NCBI GenBank assembly: GCA_013396525.1
Contig: VWYX01000618.1
Coordinates: 434,001-498,000, forward strand
DNA from: Chaetorhynchus papuensis
Taxonomy: Eukaryota > Chordata > Aves > Passeriformes > Rhipiduridae
Length of the DNA: 64,000 bases
Direction: 5' to 3'
The notes under the pieces were generated by a model, which did no database searches, was not told the origin of the DNA, and worked only from the letters and a program-made list of their open reading frames with translations. Made by a program: the position numbers and the translations under genes. Position 1 is the stretch's first letter, and each line of letters begins with the position of its first letter. Positions 23,370 through 35,385 of this stretch are shown here, one piece after another.

Positions 23370-23775
23370 TGATTTCTCTGTTGTTTAGAAATATTCTTCT
23401 CACCTCTGGTTGAAAGTTATTTATGGTCACCTTATAACCATTCACTTTTCCATTGACACTGACTCTAAGTTTGAATAGTTCCTTTTCCCTCCCTTCTGTT
23501 TACCTTTTGATCTATTAATGGAGAACTTTTTTATCCACTCTCAGACTTCTTTTCTCTGGGTGTATGATCTAGGCTTCTTTTGGTCTTCTTTACTAACCTC
23601 AGCTCTCCACTTCCTTGATCATCTTAGAAATCCTTCTCTGTACCTGTTCCAGATTGAATTAATTTTTGTTGCCCCTGGGAGACGAGGGTTGTACACAGTA
23701 TTAAGGGTAAAGTTTTACTGGGGCCTTGTAAAGGAGGCTGATACTTACAAAAATTTCTTTTGCTGCATTATCTAC
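23370..23775 (-). mobile_element. Old amniote-type CR1 LINE fragment
   Basis: An antisense, strongly diverged CR1 fragment of the older type shared by reptiles and birds, distinct from the young avian 3' ends elsewhere in the window. The recognisable order in + orientation is: a tttatggtcaccttataacc block, the ttgacactgactctaagttt-to-aatagttc block, a ccctcccttctgtttacc block, an actcagacttcttt-like block, then ttgatcatcttagaaatcct, tctctgtacctgttccaga, a ctgggagacgagggttgtac block, acacagtatt, and the gccttgtaaaggag block. This matches what CR1 sequence coding for the ORF2 C-terminus and adjacent 3' region looks like when read antisense. No open frame survives. The left edge is approximate. 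Confidence 0.75.
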
Positions 23776-26700
23776 CTCTGTATAGTTAATGTCCTCTTTT
23801 AAAATATGAATTTTTGCGCTGATACTACTTTTCAAATATATGAGCCAAAACTCAAAACACACGTATGTGTCTGTGGTGGTTAAAGAGGAAGGAGAGGCTT
23901 CAATCATCTTTTATTAAAACCAGCTTTTTAGTAATTTCCTTTCATGGGTGTAAGAAAATACTGGCAACAGGAATATATTCTGGACACATGGAAAATTCCG
24001 TAAGTGAAATTCAGATTCTGGCTTTTTCGTGTTACAGAGCCTGTCGTAGTACCAAAACCCAGGCTGCTGAGTTCTGGACTATTAGTTTTAGTTTAATATA
24101 TGTCAGGAAAAGAAAGAAAGCAAAAACTCTTGAGTTCTGCAAATTGCCGTGGCATCTGTTCAGTAAAAAGAAGAAGTAATGCATAAGTAAATGAATACTA
24201 TCAACATATGGTGACAGCTCCTAGATCTGTTTTGGCATGGAAGTAAAGTAAGGGAGGCTGAAGAAATGTTCAAGCTAATGGATAGTTCTGGTTCAAACAA
24301 GCTCAGCAGGTAGTCACTTTCTGAGTTTTTTTCATGACTTACTGAAGTTTGTGGAAGCCATTTTCCTCATATGTAGGAGTGAGGACCATCAGGTGAGGCT
24401 CCTGGTTGTTATCATGCTATTTCCTTTTTGGTTTTATGAGAAATGGTTTCTCTGTATAGGAAAGAGTGGCTTGTGACCTACCTTTCTGGCAGGCTGCCCC
24501 TCTGCTGACCTGCAGGAAGCAGATAAAATATATGTGGGAAGAGTTTAATACATCTTCCTCTAAACCCAGGCACTTTGGTTTAGAGCTAAGGCTTTCTCAG
24601 CAAAGAGGATTTCCTAGGTAGTTCAGCAGGACCCAGATCCAGCAACCTTTGGGCCATGGAAGTAAAAATTAAAACCCAGCTTCTCCCAGCTAAATGAAAT
24701 CCCTGCAAAGCTCTGGGTCAGGAGAGTATGAATAAGTAGCCCATCTTTTAAAGCAGGGTCATTACCTATATGCCAGATATAGCCTTTCCCTTGGAAGTCT
24801 CCTGGTTCTCTGTTGATAGCATCTCTTTGAGACATATTTTTAGCTCACAGTCTGCCAGGCTTTGATTTATAACCTGATGCTGGAAAAAGTCCTAGTATCA
24901 TTGCTGCTGCCTGGAGCCTTGCTGAACCTAATTTAAACAAATGCCTTGATCCCTCTGCATGTTCTGTCTCTTTAGAGATCTTCTTGGGTCCATCTTTACA
25001 GAGCAGATCCTCTTTCCTCCAGGCAGCACAAGCAGTAAGCAGCTGCATAGGTACCTGGGCTGTCAGCCCACTGCGTGCTCTCTTCCATCAGCAGGCAGAA
25101 ACACAGGCACATCTGACCTGCTTGCTCTCACCTCAGCAACCTCTGGTCTCCAAAGTGGAGCTGCAAGTTTGTCAATGATTAACTGATTTAGCTGGTTTTT
25201 CTGGATTCACTTACTTAGCACAGCAGATCTGGTGAATGCTGAATGGAAGCCAAAATTTCATTAGCTTCCTTTCCTTCCTATCTTTAAAATAACTGAGCTC
25301 AAATCTGTAAAAACCCTGAAATTAGCTAAGTGTCAAAGGTCCACTCTGCATCTTTTTTGAAGTTCTAAATGCAATTTGTAGATTAAGCAAAGGGTTTCCA
25401 ACTCTAATGGCAGTTCACCTTTAAATAACTGCTGTCTACTTACCTCTGAATAATTGATCATTTCAAACGAGCTGAGGTACATTTAAACTAACTGTGCTCA
25501 GGGTAGGTGCTTGTTTTGTGGGAAATTTATCAAGGTGGTCAAGTACTGATAATTTTTATAGGAAACCCTAGATCTTAGGCTGGCCCAGCTGCGTTGCAGT
25601 GCTTGTTTGTTGAGGTGTTTTATTCTTTCAGATACGGAAAGGAATTTCTGAGAAATTAAAAATAAAAAAATCAAAAAAATCAAACTGTGCCCTGATGGAG
25701 GAGAAAGGGAAGAGAATTCATGCTACCAAAATTCAGAAGCTGAAACGAGGTGCTGGGGTTAGGTTTATACACAGGGCTCCCTGTGCAGTCCATGCAGAGT
25801 AGAGGTGCCAGCCTGCCTTCTCTGAATGTAGTGGCACGGACAATTAGACTCTGCAGCTCAACACCTAAAATTAGGATGGTTTCTTTGCACCTCTGTCCCT
25901 CTGAACATGCAGATATGTTTTCTGGAGGCAGAGAGTCTGCCTGGTGGAGAGTGACCACGAGGAAATGAAGGTTTAAGCTGTAGATGGATCACAGTAGGAG
26001 CAGAGGTGTTGGTTTAATGAAAACTGCAATATATCGTTTAGTAGGCCAGCCAGCTTTTGGGTGAAGATTCAAAGTGTCACCATGGGATACCTTTTATGTA
26101 TGGGCAAAAAACGCATCAATAATAAGATACACAACTGTAAACTGTGTACACATTATACAAGCAAAACTTAAATAGCTTTTCTTGTCCTACTGATTTTCAA
26201 CTTAGTTTGTGCATTCATATACAGGAACTCTAAGTTTCTTCAGGTCACTCACGATGCTCAGGGGTTGAAACAGGCCTGTGTTTGGGAAACAGCCGTTGGA
26301 ATTTGGAGTCCAGATCCCTTTCACTGCTTAAGATGTATTTAGGGTATCTTCCTCCAAGGCTTCAATTCTTTTTATAGCTGCTTGTACTTGAGCTCTACAT
26401 GTAGCAGATCAGGCCATAATGATGTTTGCACTCATTTTGCTCTGATGCAGATGACTAATGGGAGGTGCGAGGCAGCAGGGGAAAATCAGAGGCAGCAGGG
26501 TTGGAATCTTGTGACATGGGTGGTGAGGCACAAGCATCCTGAGCTTCGTCTTCTCTAAAAGGATTTCTATCTTCTGAAAGACTTTCAAGGTTCACTCTTC
26601 TTTTGTGCACTGACTGACAGGTTGCATTTCAGGTGAAGAATTGGTTGTCCACCTCTGGAACCATTCTGAAACATTTACATTGCTGTTTTTAAGATTACTG

Positions 26701-29700
26701 TAACTCATAATAGTTTACAAGATGGGTTGAAGTTTATTGCTGAGCTGGAAGTAGCTGGATGCATTTTTTTCTTAGGGGACAGTAGAATTTAAGGTTCTAT
26801 TTACAAAGCTGAGTCAATGACAGAGCTGTACAATAGATGGAGAGAAATAATTTATCTTAAAGCTCAAGTGAAACTTGTGTACAACCGTTGCCACCTACAA
26901 AATATTCATTTTTCCTTACATATTATGTGATAAAGGTGTCATGTGTTGTCACCTAAATGCATGAAGACTAGAAAAAAAATGTGGTATTTTGCAATTCTGT
27001 AGTTACTGAATCTACCATCTGATGTGTAACCAGGGTAGGGAGCTCCTCAAGATAATTCACTGTTACAGTATGCTTTTCTAAAAGTTGTTCCTCTTGTTGT
27101 CTCTTTGTATTTTACCTTTTCAAAGACTAGTTTCTCCTGCTGTTCTTTTGGGTTTGTTTTGTGGTTCCCACAGTGGATGAGGGACCTGTCTGGCTCAATT
27201 TAGTTGAAAAAAAAAAGAAGTGCAAAGTAGTTAGATTTATACGGTGGCAGCTGTAACAAGAGAAAGAAAAAAAATGTTATTTATATTAATAGGCAGTTTG
27301 CTCTTCCAGTGCAGCAGTTTGTGCTTTCTGGTGTGGCTGCTGCCTGCTGCCAGCCCTCCCAGCAGTGATTCAGGGTCTCTTAGTCACTGAGCAGGGGCGG
27401 ACTGGGGATTTCTGCTGGCTGGCTCATCAGAGCCAAAGGATTATATCCGGCTAAAAGCACATTGAAATATCAGAAGTGTAGGATGATGAAGGGAAGTTTA
27501 GCAGTGCTTTTTGAATTAATCAGAATTCAGAAGCAAAGATGGGAGATACTGGCATACTTTTTATAATGACTCGGTCAGAATTTTACAGCAGTTGTAAGCC
27601 TGGGCGAAGTTTGACCTACTATGTTGTCAAAGCTGTATTTTTCTCTAGTTCATAAGCAAACAAACAAAATATTTCTTCTGAAAATTTCCTGAAACATTGT
27701 ATCATTGTATACTATGATATCCCAAACCTTTCTTTCAAGAATTTGAAGTGCGATTTGTAGCTCCTTTAAACCTAAAATCTAATACTTCTTGAAGAGGAGT
27801 GTGGGGCATCTTATGTCTAGTGTATTATTTTTATAATAGCTTTATCAGCTTTGTTATTTATATTGTTTCCTTCTTCTCTGTATTTATAAAGCAAAACATA
27901 AAGAGGAGAAAAATACGTTTTTGAAAGGCAGAGTTAGTATTTTGATGGTTTCTAGATAGCAATCAAGAATAGGTAAAAACAGCACCAGAGCACAGAAAGT
28001 AAACCTGTGAGGTGTTTGTGTACAGCTTTTACTTATATGCTCAGAGAAAGCTAATTAACTCTCTTACCATAAAAAAAGAAGGTAAATAGGTTGGATGCTA
28101 TTTTAAAAGCTATTGCATCTTCTAAATGAACTAATATTTTAAGTTTTCTCCTGAGTTTTAGCTACTTAGCCCCTACCCATAAATCTCAAACTAAGAATAT
28201 TTTGTAGTGCCTCACCTGATCAAACCAAAATATCCACCCTGTCTTAATCTGGGGCAAAGAACTTCAGGGATGTAATGAAGTAGAGAAATATACCTTTAAT
28301 TATACAGGCCTAGAAGCATTACACTGTCACAATTTACAAAGTTACTTAAATATTGCTTGTGATATATTCTATATAAAATGAAAAATGAACTCCCATATAT
28401 CTGTTTAAATTTTGTATATGATGTTTCAAAACCACATCCAATTATCATGGAAGGTGTAAATGACCTCTAATGCTATCACTATGACTCCGGCTATCTCATT
28501 GCTAATTCCTCTGCATTGTCTACACATAATGACCGTAGTCTAATGTACTGTAGTCTTGCAATCATTATTTCCATTTTTCTTTTTGTGATTTATCCTGTAT
28601 CACTAAGGAACAAAGTCCGTTTAAGTATATTTTTATTATCCTAATCTAAGATGGCTTTATGATTATGAGTTTCCATGGTGCCTGCTGGAAGTCCTTTGTT
28701 GCTCTCATTCAACAGCATTAAGTCATAACACCCTATAATATCCAGGTAAATATATCATTATGTAAACAGCACACAAAGGTATTTATTTTCCTCACTAGAA
28801 TTTAATTTGACTTTTTTTCCTTTAGAGGTGAAACAGAGCTAGATAGAGTAGAAGGGGAAAAACACGTTCAGGCTCTGGAGTGGCTGCTATAATATTGATT
28901 CACAGATCGCCTGTACCAGAACAGATTCCATTTCCTTTGCATATTTCTTACAAGTTGGTCTGAAGATGTACTTGACTGATGTCTTAACATTCAATACACG
29001 CAGTTGCTAAACTTGCATTTTATACTTCAAAGTTCTGTAATTTCCTCGTCTTTATTATGAATGATTTATGGAACATTCTGTTAAAGTGAACATTGATAGC
29101 ATCAGGTAGTCCCTTCAGAACAAATGAAAATAATAATATTTCTGTCAAAAGTAGATGGAAATAGTAATAAGACAATATCTGCACCAAGTGCAACCCAAAT
29201 TTTGTTATTAATGCATAAATTTTATTTATGTCTACAATATATTGAAATACGAATATTGTACAGAGTAGAAATGATAATGTGTTAGAAGTTATGGACTTTT
29301 TGCTTACATTTCTAGAAGGCACTGTATCTTAGAGATGCAGTTAGTATACATCAGCTGACATTTTTAATAAAACCTTTATGGGGAATCTGGAAGGGTGTTA
29401 CCATGAAATAATTACAACCTCAGAAAGGATATAATCTGAGAATTACAGAGGTATTTATTACACTCCTCAGTTACCTGTGGGCTTTCTAGAGTCTTCAAAG
29501 CAAATAAATTAATCATTCTAACTGAACAGAACATTAAAATAAGAGAATGCTGAATTTAATTTTTAAGCTTACTTTAGAAGATGAAAATAGCCTCAGATAT
29601 GATTGTAGGCTGTGCTTGGAGTTTGCATAATTTGCACTTGATGCTGTTATGGGGATGACAGAAAGAAAAGGTTCTCCATGTACTGTGGAATTTACAAAAC

Positions 29701-31520
29701 TAAATACTGAAATAATTGCGTGAGGCTGGAAAATACACTGAAAGCCTGGTAGCCCTGCACCCCAAGCCACTTCCCAAGTACAGTACAGTAAACTAAAGCT
29801 TCTCTTTCTGAAATTGGTGAATATGGAACATTGCCTAGTTTTCAAAGAAAAGAAGACATCTTTATATTTTTGTACATTCTTATATATGGATATGCTTAAA
29901 TACATGTATCTGTATCTGTACATATGCATGTCTCTTTGTTTAAAATTTTTAAACCCACTGGCAAAAAAAATTCCCAGTTGCCATGGGAGAGCCAAAGACC
30001 TTGGCTTGAATATTTTCGGACAGTAGGTGACCAGGGAGAAGTAAGGTATTATAAATGTTTCAAGGGAGGTCAAGGCTCCTTAAAAGTACCAAAGTAACTT
30101 AGATTTTTAAAACCTATTTTTTTTTTAAATGTAGCTAGCAGAAGGGCTACTTCAGTATAGTATTTTCATCTTTAACTTTTTTGGTTTTTAATTTAAGAAT
30201 GCCATCTTAAAACATTTTAGAAATGGAGATCCATGCTCAACAGTCATCTGTTAAGTTCCTACAAATCACACATAAGTAAATGTGAGTACCATAAACACTC
30301 TTGCCTTCTCTTCATCAATGACAATTCACTTGTATTTCTTTAGACTGGCTCTGATCTTGGTTTATGAAAATTGAAGTTAGTTCTTATCAGTGCTGATTAT
30401 GTATTTTGTGCATTCCTGACACGGGCATTGAGTATAATAAAGGTTTGGATATATTCTAGTACTTGTGGAATAGCAATTTAGACTCACTATTTTTCCCTTA
30501 GTCTCTGTATGGTGCCAACAGATTTTTTTAAGGCTTATCTTTTAATGGTTCATTACTTAGGTTTGATATCAATTTCTAGCATAGTTTTTATAAGATACAC
30601 CATTATAATGTAAATATTGTCCTATTTTCGATCTATTTTTCACTAACACTGCATACATAGTTTGTTTCAGATCCTTTTTCAGATATTCTCTATTGCCCAC
30701 TGACAGGTAATGAAATTCAATATGTTAGGTCAGAGCTTTTGCCCCCGATCTGATTTTGAATGACCCTTTTGAAAAAAATATGTGGCAAAGGATCTTTGTC
30801 AGAGTGGTGGAATTTGGAAACCTCTGTGAGTCTGTGACAATTAAGTTATAGATACTTGTCAGAGTTGTTCATCTTTTTCAAATTCAGCTTAATCAGTGTA
30901 AAGTTGATAGTAACTGCAGTTTGTAACAGCAGTTTGAGGACTTCTTGGCATGTCTAGTAATAGAATAGATTACTGCAAAGTGTAAACTACATATCAAGCC
31001 AAAGATTGAATGCCCTTATTGTTTCATTCTCTGTCCCCTGACCTGCAAAGCACATAAAATAAAAAGCCCATCTTTGCCTTTTATTCAGAAGCCTTCTTCT
31101 TGTGAGGCCCTTCTGTTCAATTTTATCACTCAGTTAATTACATATCTTTGTTGCTATGATCCTTGTGTACATGAAGGAATCTTCTGATTATTATTGCATA
31201 ACTTGCATTTCTGCCAAAGTAGATCCACTCTGAAATTAATATCTTCAGAAATACTTGTGTGTAATACTTGAATATATCAGACCTGTGATAATATTTCATT
31301 GGAAAAGAGAATAAATTTATACATCATATGGAAAATACTGTGAAATCATATTTATTATTTAGTTCAGGCTATTTTAGATCTGTGTTTGGGACCATGCAAA
31401 GGACTAAAATGAGGAACTGAACTTTTCCAGATCAAGTACCTTAATCAGATGATTAACATAGTACAAATACCTCTAATTAGGTAGTAGCAAAGTGATCATT
31501 TGCGGATCAGAAGCCAAAGA
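23776..31520. other. No gene seen; 7.7 kb of mostly unique AT-rich sequence
   Basis: Nothing I can assign. A GC-richer patch with many CAG/CTG-type triplets lies at about 27,300-27,440. A 12-bp direct repeat, gaggcagcaggg, occurs at 26,469-26,480 and 26,489-26,500. A 179-codon minus frame at 29,534-30,073 is rich in F, S, Y and I with a YRYRYMYLSISIYK run that reflects a TA-rich stretch; I treat it as chance. A 123-nt G/C-mixed segment near 25,000-25,180 has three overlapping frames with no domain. No LINE or LTR sequence was recognised in this interval, which is unusually long compared with the repeat spacing elsewhere. Confidence 0.5.
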
Positions 31521-31568
31521 GGAGTTAGCATCCTGCCTGGAGTTAGCATCCTGCCTGGAGTTAGCATT
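31521..31568 (+). repeat. 18-bp tandem repeat, 2.7 copies
   Basis: The unit ggagttagcatcctgcct occurs at 31,521-31,538 and 31,539-31,556 without a mismatch, with a partial third copy at 31,557-31,568. The copies are identical, so the duplication is recent or actively homogenised. It falls in a 98-codon + frame (31,500-31,796), where it would encode a repeated six-residue unit, but that frame has no other support. Confidence 0.9.
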
Positions 31569-32704
31569 ACCAGACCTGGCCCTACTAAGTTAATACCTAT
31601 ATGGAAATATAGCTTCAGAATGAGCTGTGTAATCCTTTTAAATCTGCTCTGCAGTTGTAAGGCATTAGGTAGCACACAGCAAGTACTCAGATATGCAAAA
31701 ATGTGGGCAGGCTGGAGTGAAACTGATGGAGAGAATGGTCAGAGATCAAAGGAGCATGATTTTTGGAAAAGGAGAAAGAGACCTTGTTTGACTTGAAAAG
31801 GACAGTAGGGGCACAGACGAAGGTCTATAAGAGGAATAGAATTAATTTGTTTCTGTATTTCTGGTGACTCACACCAGTAATGACCTCACATGGTTGCACT
31901 GCTAAAATTGTTTCCCTAGTAAAGTTGAGCTGTGTTGTCTTGGTGGCAGTGTGGTCTCTGTTAGTGCACATCTTTAATAATCAGTCTAAAAAGCGAAAAA
32001 TATGTCAGGATTGGGTTAAGCGGTTTTGAAAGGGAGCTACACAGGTGACTTTCTAGGTGCTAGTCCACCCCTATGAATCTGTGAAAGACACCCATTTCTT
32101 CAAACAAAACTAAGAAATAGTGAGCTACCCTCGACTGTGTGTGTGACAGAATGATTTTTCTTCACTGTTTTTCTCACTGTTTTTGCTTTAATTTATAAAA
32201 TTTGTTTATTTGGCTACTTTGCAATTTTCCAGCAAGGACTGGAAAATGACACTTGGCTGAATAGCAGAGAAAGCTGGAAAAAAATGCCTCTTTTATAGGA
32301 TGTTTTCTTGAAACTTTGAGGCCCGTGGCTCCTCACAGGGCACTGCTTTTGTGGCTTCAAAGGTGGAGCACCATATCTGTAGTGTTAAACTGCAGAAAAG
32401 TCATCAGAAAAAGCTAAATTGCATGTGGGGAAAATCATGTAAGGGTCAGGAATTATAAGAAAGTGGTTCACTCTACAGCACTATGCTTGTTACAGTGTTT
32501 GAGATGTTAGCACAGACTAGTCACAACACAGAGATGATCAAACCCTGTCATAGGTTGTTTTCTAGCCTGTGCACTTCTCACTAAGCACTTACAATTCTGC
32601 AATTGTAAATTGGAATTTTGGATTACTTCTGAATGTAGGCAGCTTTAAAAAGGTGTTGGTATGGTATAAAACACACTAGTACTTGACCATAAATGAATTT
32701 GCTT
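31569..32704. other. No gene seen
   Basis: AT-rich sequence with a 12-bp tandem (tcactgtttttc twice) at 32,162-32,185. No gene or mobile element recognised. Confidence 0.55.
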
Positions 32705-32722
32705 GGGGGGTGGGGGAGGGGG
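32705..32722 (+). repeat. G-rich run, possible G-quadruplex
   Basis: Three G-tracts of 6, 5 and 5 separated by single bases, with a further ggg about 17 nt downstream. A three-layer quadruplex would need that distant tract, while a two-layer one could form locally. It is the most G-rich stretch seen in the window. Confidence 0.5.
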
Positions 32723-33148
32723 TTGTACCTTTGGTAAAGGGCTGGATTTTGTCCCTTTTTCATGATGTTTATAACTCTGTTAGTGGTTTGTTCAAATTAA
32801 GTCTCAGTTCACATATGTTGTTCCTGCTATCCTTGTTACACGTGTACTCATACTGGTGATTATATAAATAGACATGGATCTTCTTACTTGTCTTGCTTTG
32901 TAAATTGTATTAGAAAAAAGAATGGCATTTTCAATGTAATCTGCCAAGGGGGAGAAATATTTATCTTTTTTTTTTTTTTAATAGCCTCTGTGGGGAGGGA
33001 GATTGGGAAAGTAACTCCCTTGATTCAATTTTAAGCATTAAAAAAATACTTCTAGTTTCATGCATTAGTCTCTGGTTGCTTTCCTTCCAGAAAACCTTGC
33101 TGCATGTGTAGCTGTCTCTGCATTGGAAAAGACATTTAGGACTGAGTG

Positions 33149-33151
<3 letters not shown>

Positions 33152-33196
<45 letters not shown>
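33152..33196 (-). repeat. 45-nt poly-T (poly-A on the minus strand)
   Basis: An uninterrupted run of 45 T, by far the longest homopolymer here; a separate 14-nt T-run lies at 32,966-32,979. Read on the minus strand it is a poly-A tract preceded by AATAAA (33,217-33,212) with 15 nt between, the spacing of a real polyadenylation signal and tail. This would fit the 3' end of an antisense retroposed transcript. No recognisable gene sequence lies upstream on that strand, and a target duplication is not clear: only the 7-mer ctgagtg recurs, near 33,142 and 33,272. A simple expanded mononucleotide repeat or an assembly artefact is equally possible. Confidence 0.85.
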
Positions 33197-33200
<4 letters not shown>

Positions 33201-34064
33201 GGAGAGGGTTTTTTATTTCCAGAGAGTCTGGTCTGCTGCAGTTAATCCAATCTCAAGCTATATTGCTGTGCTGGCTGAGTGCTTTTCAGGGGAAATAAAA
33301 GAAAAATTCAGCATTTTTAAGTGCAGGGTAGAGATGAGACCATGGCAAAAATGTAGACCTCTCTTTTTGTATCTGACACTGAACTAGCAAAAAAGCATGA
33401 CACCTGCAGTAAGGACTTTCCACTGCTTGCATTCAGAAAGCTGGCTACTTTTCTTGCTCTAGCAGTTTATATACCAGCATAACCTTTCTGGGTTATAGAT
33501 GTAGAAATATTGATAATTACGTGAGAATGCAGGGAAAAGGTTCTTCCTTAGATTGGTAATTTTGTGTTAGTGTAGGAATTGACAGACTTCTTTGAGCCGA
33601 GGTTTGTCTTCTGTGTCCTTCTGTCAACAGTAGCTAGCAAAAATACCAGGTTTGGAAAGCATCACACTCCTTGGAGGCAGAATAGGATAACTTGGAGTCC
33701 TGTTCATCATTGCCCTGTGCTTTTAGATGGATTGACTTAAGTCTGGAAATATTAAGCTTCATATAATTTGCGAAAGCAAAGGTACTCTCCAGCATGTCAT
33801 TACTCCTGTTGTCTATAATAATGTTCCGGTATTTCTTGAATCTTTCTAAACTTTTGATGTTTATACATTCTGCTGCAAATTATTTTCAAAATGTTACACT
33901 ATTAAAAAAATATATACATATTTTGAATTTCCTTCATCTTTATTTTTGGGATAGCCTATGTTTTTGTGAGAGAAACTGCTGAAGTTTCTTCCCCATAGTA
34001 CTGATTTTAATAAACATTGCTGTTTTCTTGTTGCACTCTACTTGTCCTAGAGTAGAGACCTAGT
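33197..34064. other. No gene seen; possible retroposed body on the minus strand
   Basis: If the poly-T run is a retroposon tail, the body would lie in the first part of this interval. I recognise no gene in it. A + frame at 33,199-33,387 is unsupported. Confidence 0.4.
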
Positions 34065-34150
34065 GGTTTTTTTATCACTCCTCATAAGACTGTGCACATT
34101 TTGATAATTCTCACTATCCTTCTCTGAATCCCACCTAATTCTCATTACTC
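34065..34150 (-). mobile_element. Possible old CR1 remnant
   Basis: The blocks ctcctcataagactgt, tgataattctcactatcctt and ctctgaatcccacctaattc resemble the antisense CR1 segment that usually reads as a 'cataagac...atcatc...ccttctctggatcc' series. Divergence is high and neither edge is defined, so this is a tentative call. Confidence 0.35.
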
Positions 34151-34971
34151 TGTTTGGAATGGGCTACATGTTTATTTAGATGAAGTTACATTTTTCCTTT
34201 ATAGGAAAAGTATTGTAAATTTTTCAAAGGTGTTTTTCCCTAGTTCTTACACAACATATTTTTTCCCTGATTTGACCATAGCTGCACATTTATTTTCATA
34301 GCAACATTCAAATCCATTTTCTAAACTGATTCTGATAATTCAGAATCTTTACCATTTGTATGAATGTGAGCAAACTTGGTTTTAAAGGACATGTCATTCT
34401 GAATATCCAAGTTAGACCTTGCACTTTTTTTAAAAAATAAAATTAAATAGATCTTAAATTCTGCAACTATGATTGTATAAATCTTGCAGTACTCTAGTGG
34501 ACATGACTCAGGCATGCAATATTCTATTATTTTGTTTGCTTCTTTCTTTATTTACAATTCAGAATTTAATTTCTCAGGGAATGGTATGAGCTATGCATTT
34601 CTGAAAATATCATTGCTTTTTTTGGGAACACGTTTCTCAATATTTTGGACCTACACTAGAAAGTGAGTTTCCATTCTAGCCATCCTGTACTGATACTGCT
34701 GTGGGAAGACATGTTTTGGTAATCTAGAAAAATAGAGAAATGACTGCAAGAAAAAACAGATTTTTTAGTCCCCCTTATGTAACGTGGGACACTCTAAAAC
34801 ACAAAAACATATAACATTTAACCATTTATAAATCTTACGAAAAACTGTGTTTACAGGACAGACCTGGATCTTGTCTGAGATTTTTTTTTAATCTGATTTA
34901 ATCTAATTCCCTTATTACCTATGTATAATTTGACCATGTGAAAAATACGATGTAGATCCCTGTGGAAAAAT
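34151..34971. other. No gene seen
   Basis: Very AT-rich. It may hold further decayed LINE sequence continuing from 34.1 kb (the segment near 34,270-34,310 vaguely resembles old CR1 text), but I cannot support a boundary. Confidence 0.45.
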
Positions 34972-35385
34972 AGAATCACAGAATTGTTTAGGTTGGAAAA
35001 GACCTTTAAGATCATCAAGTCCAACTGTAAACCCAACACTGCCAAGTCCACCACTAAACTGTATCCCTAAGTTCCCCATCTACACATCTTTTAAAGATCT
35101 CTAGGCATACTGACTCAACTATTTCTCTGGGCAGACTGTTTCAATGCTTGTCAACTCTTTCTTTCTGTGAAGAAATTTTTTCTAATACCCCATTTAAACC
35201 TCTTCTGGCATGGCTTGAGGCCGTTTCTTCTTGTCCCATCACTTGTAACTTGGGAGAAGAGACTGAACCCCACCTGGCTACAGCCTCCTTTCAGGGAGTT
35301 GCACCGAGCAATAAGGTTGCCCCTGGGCCTACTTTTTTCCAGGCTAAACAACCCCAGCTCCCTCAGCTGCTCCTCATAAGACTGA
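34972..35385 (-). mobile_element. CR1 LINE 3'-end fragment (longest copy)
   Basis: An antisense CR1 of about 414 bp. It begins with tagaatcacagaattgttta and follows the order typical of a common avian CR1 subfamily: ttggaaaagacctttaagat, catcaagtccaactgtaa, cccaacactgccaagtccac, cactaaactgtatccctaag, acatcttttaaagatctc, a ctctgggcagactgtttcaa block, gtgaagaaattttttctaat, acctcttctggcatggcttg, aggccgtttcttcttgtccc, acttgggagaagagactgaa, an acagcctcctttcagggag block, a caggctaaacaaccccagct block, and ctcctcataagactg. Divergence is moderate. It is a different subfamily from the 17.3-kb copy, judged by the aaaagacctttaagatcatc-type start. Frames within it (35,148-35,414 +, 35,151-35,351 -) are shadows of the repeat. 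Confidence 0.97.

Noticed and set aside
29534..30073. 179-codon minus-strand open frame
   Set aside because: Tyrosine/serine-rich stretches such as YRYRYMYL come from a TA-rich low-complexity segment. No domain and no exon signals.
33142..33279. Target-site duplication for a poly-A retroposon (ctgagtg on both sides)
   Set aside because: Only seven bases match and the right copy would leave a body of about 75 nt with no known sequence; chance is likely.
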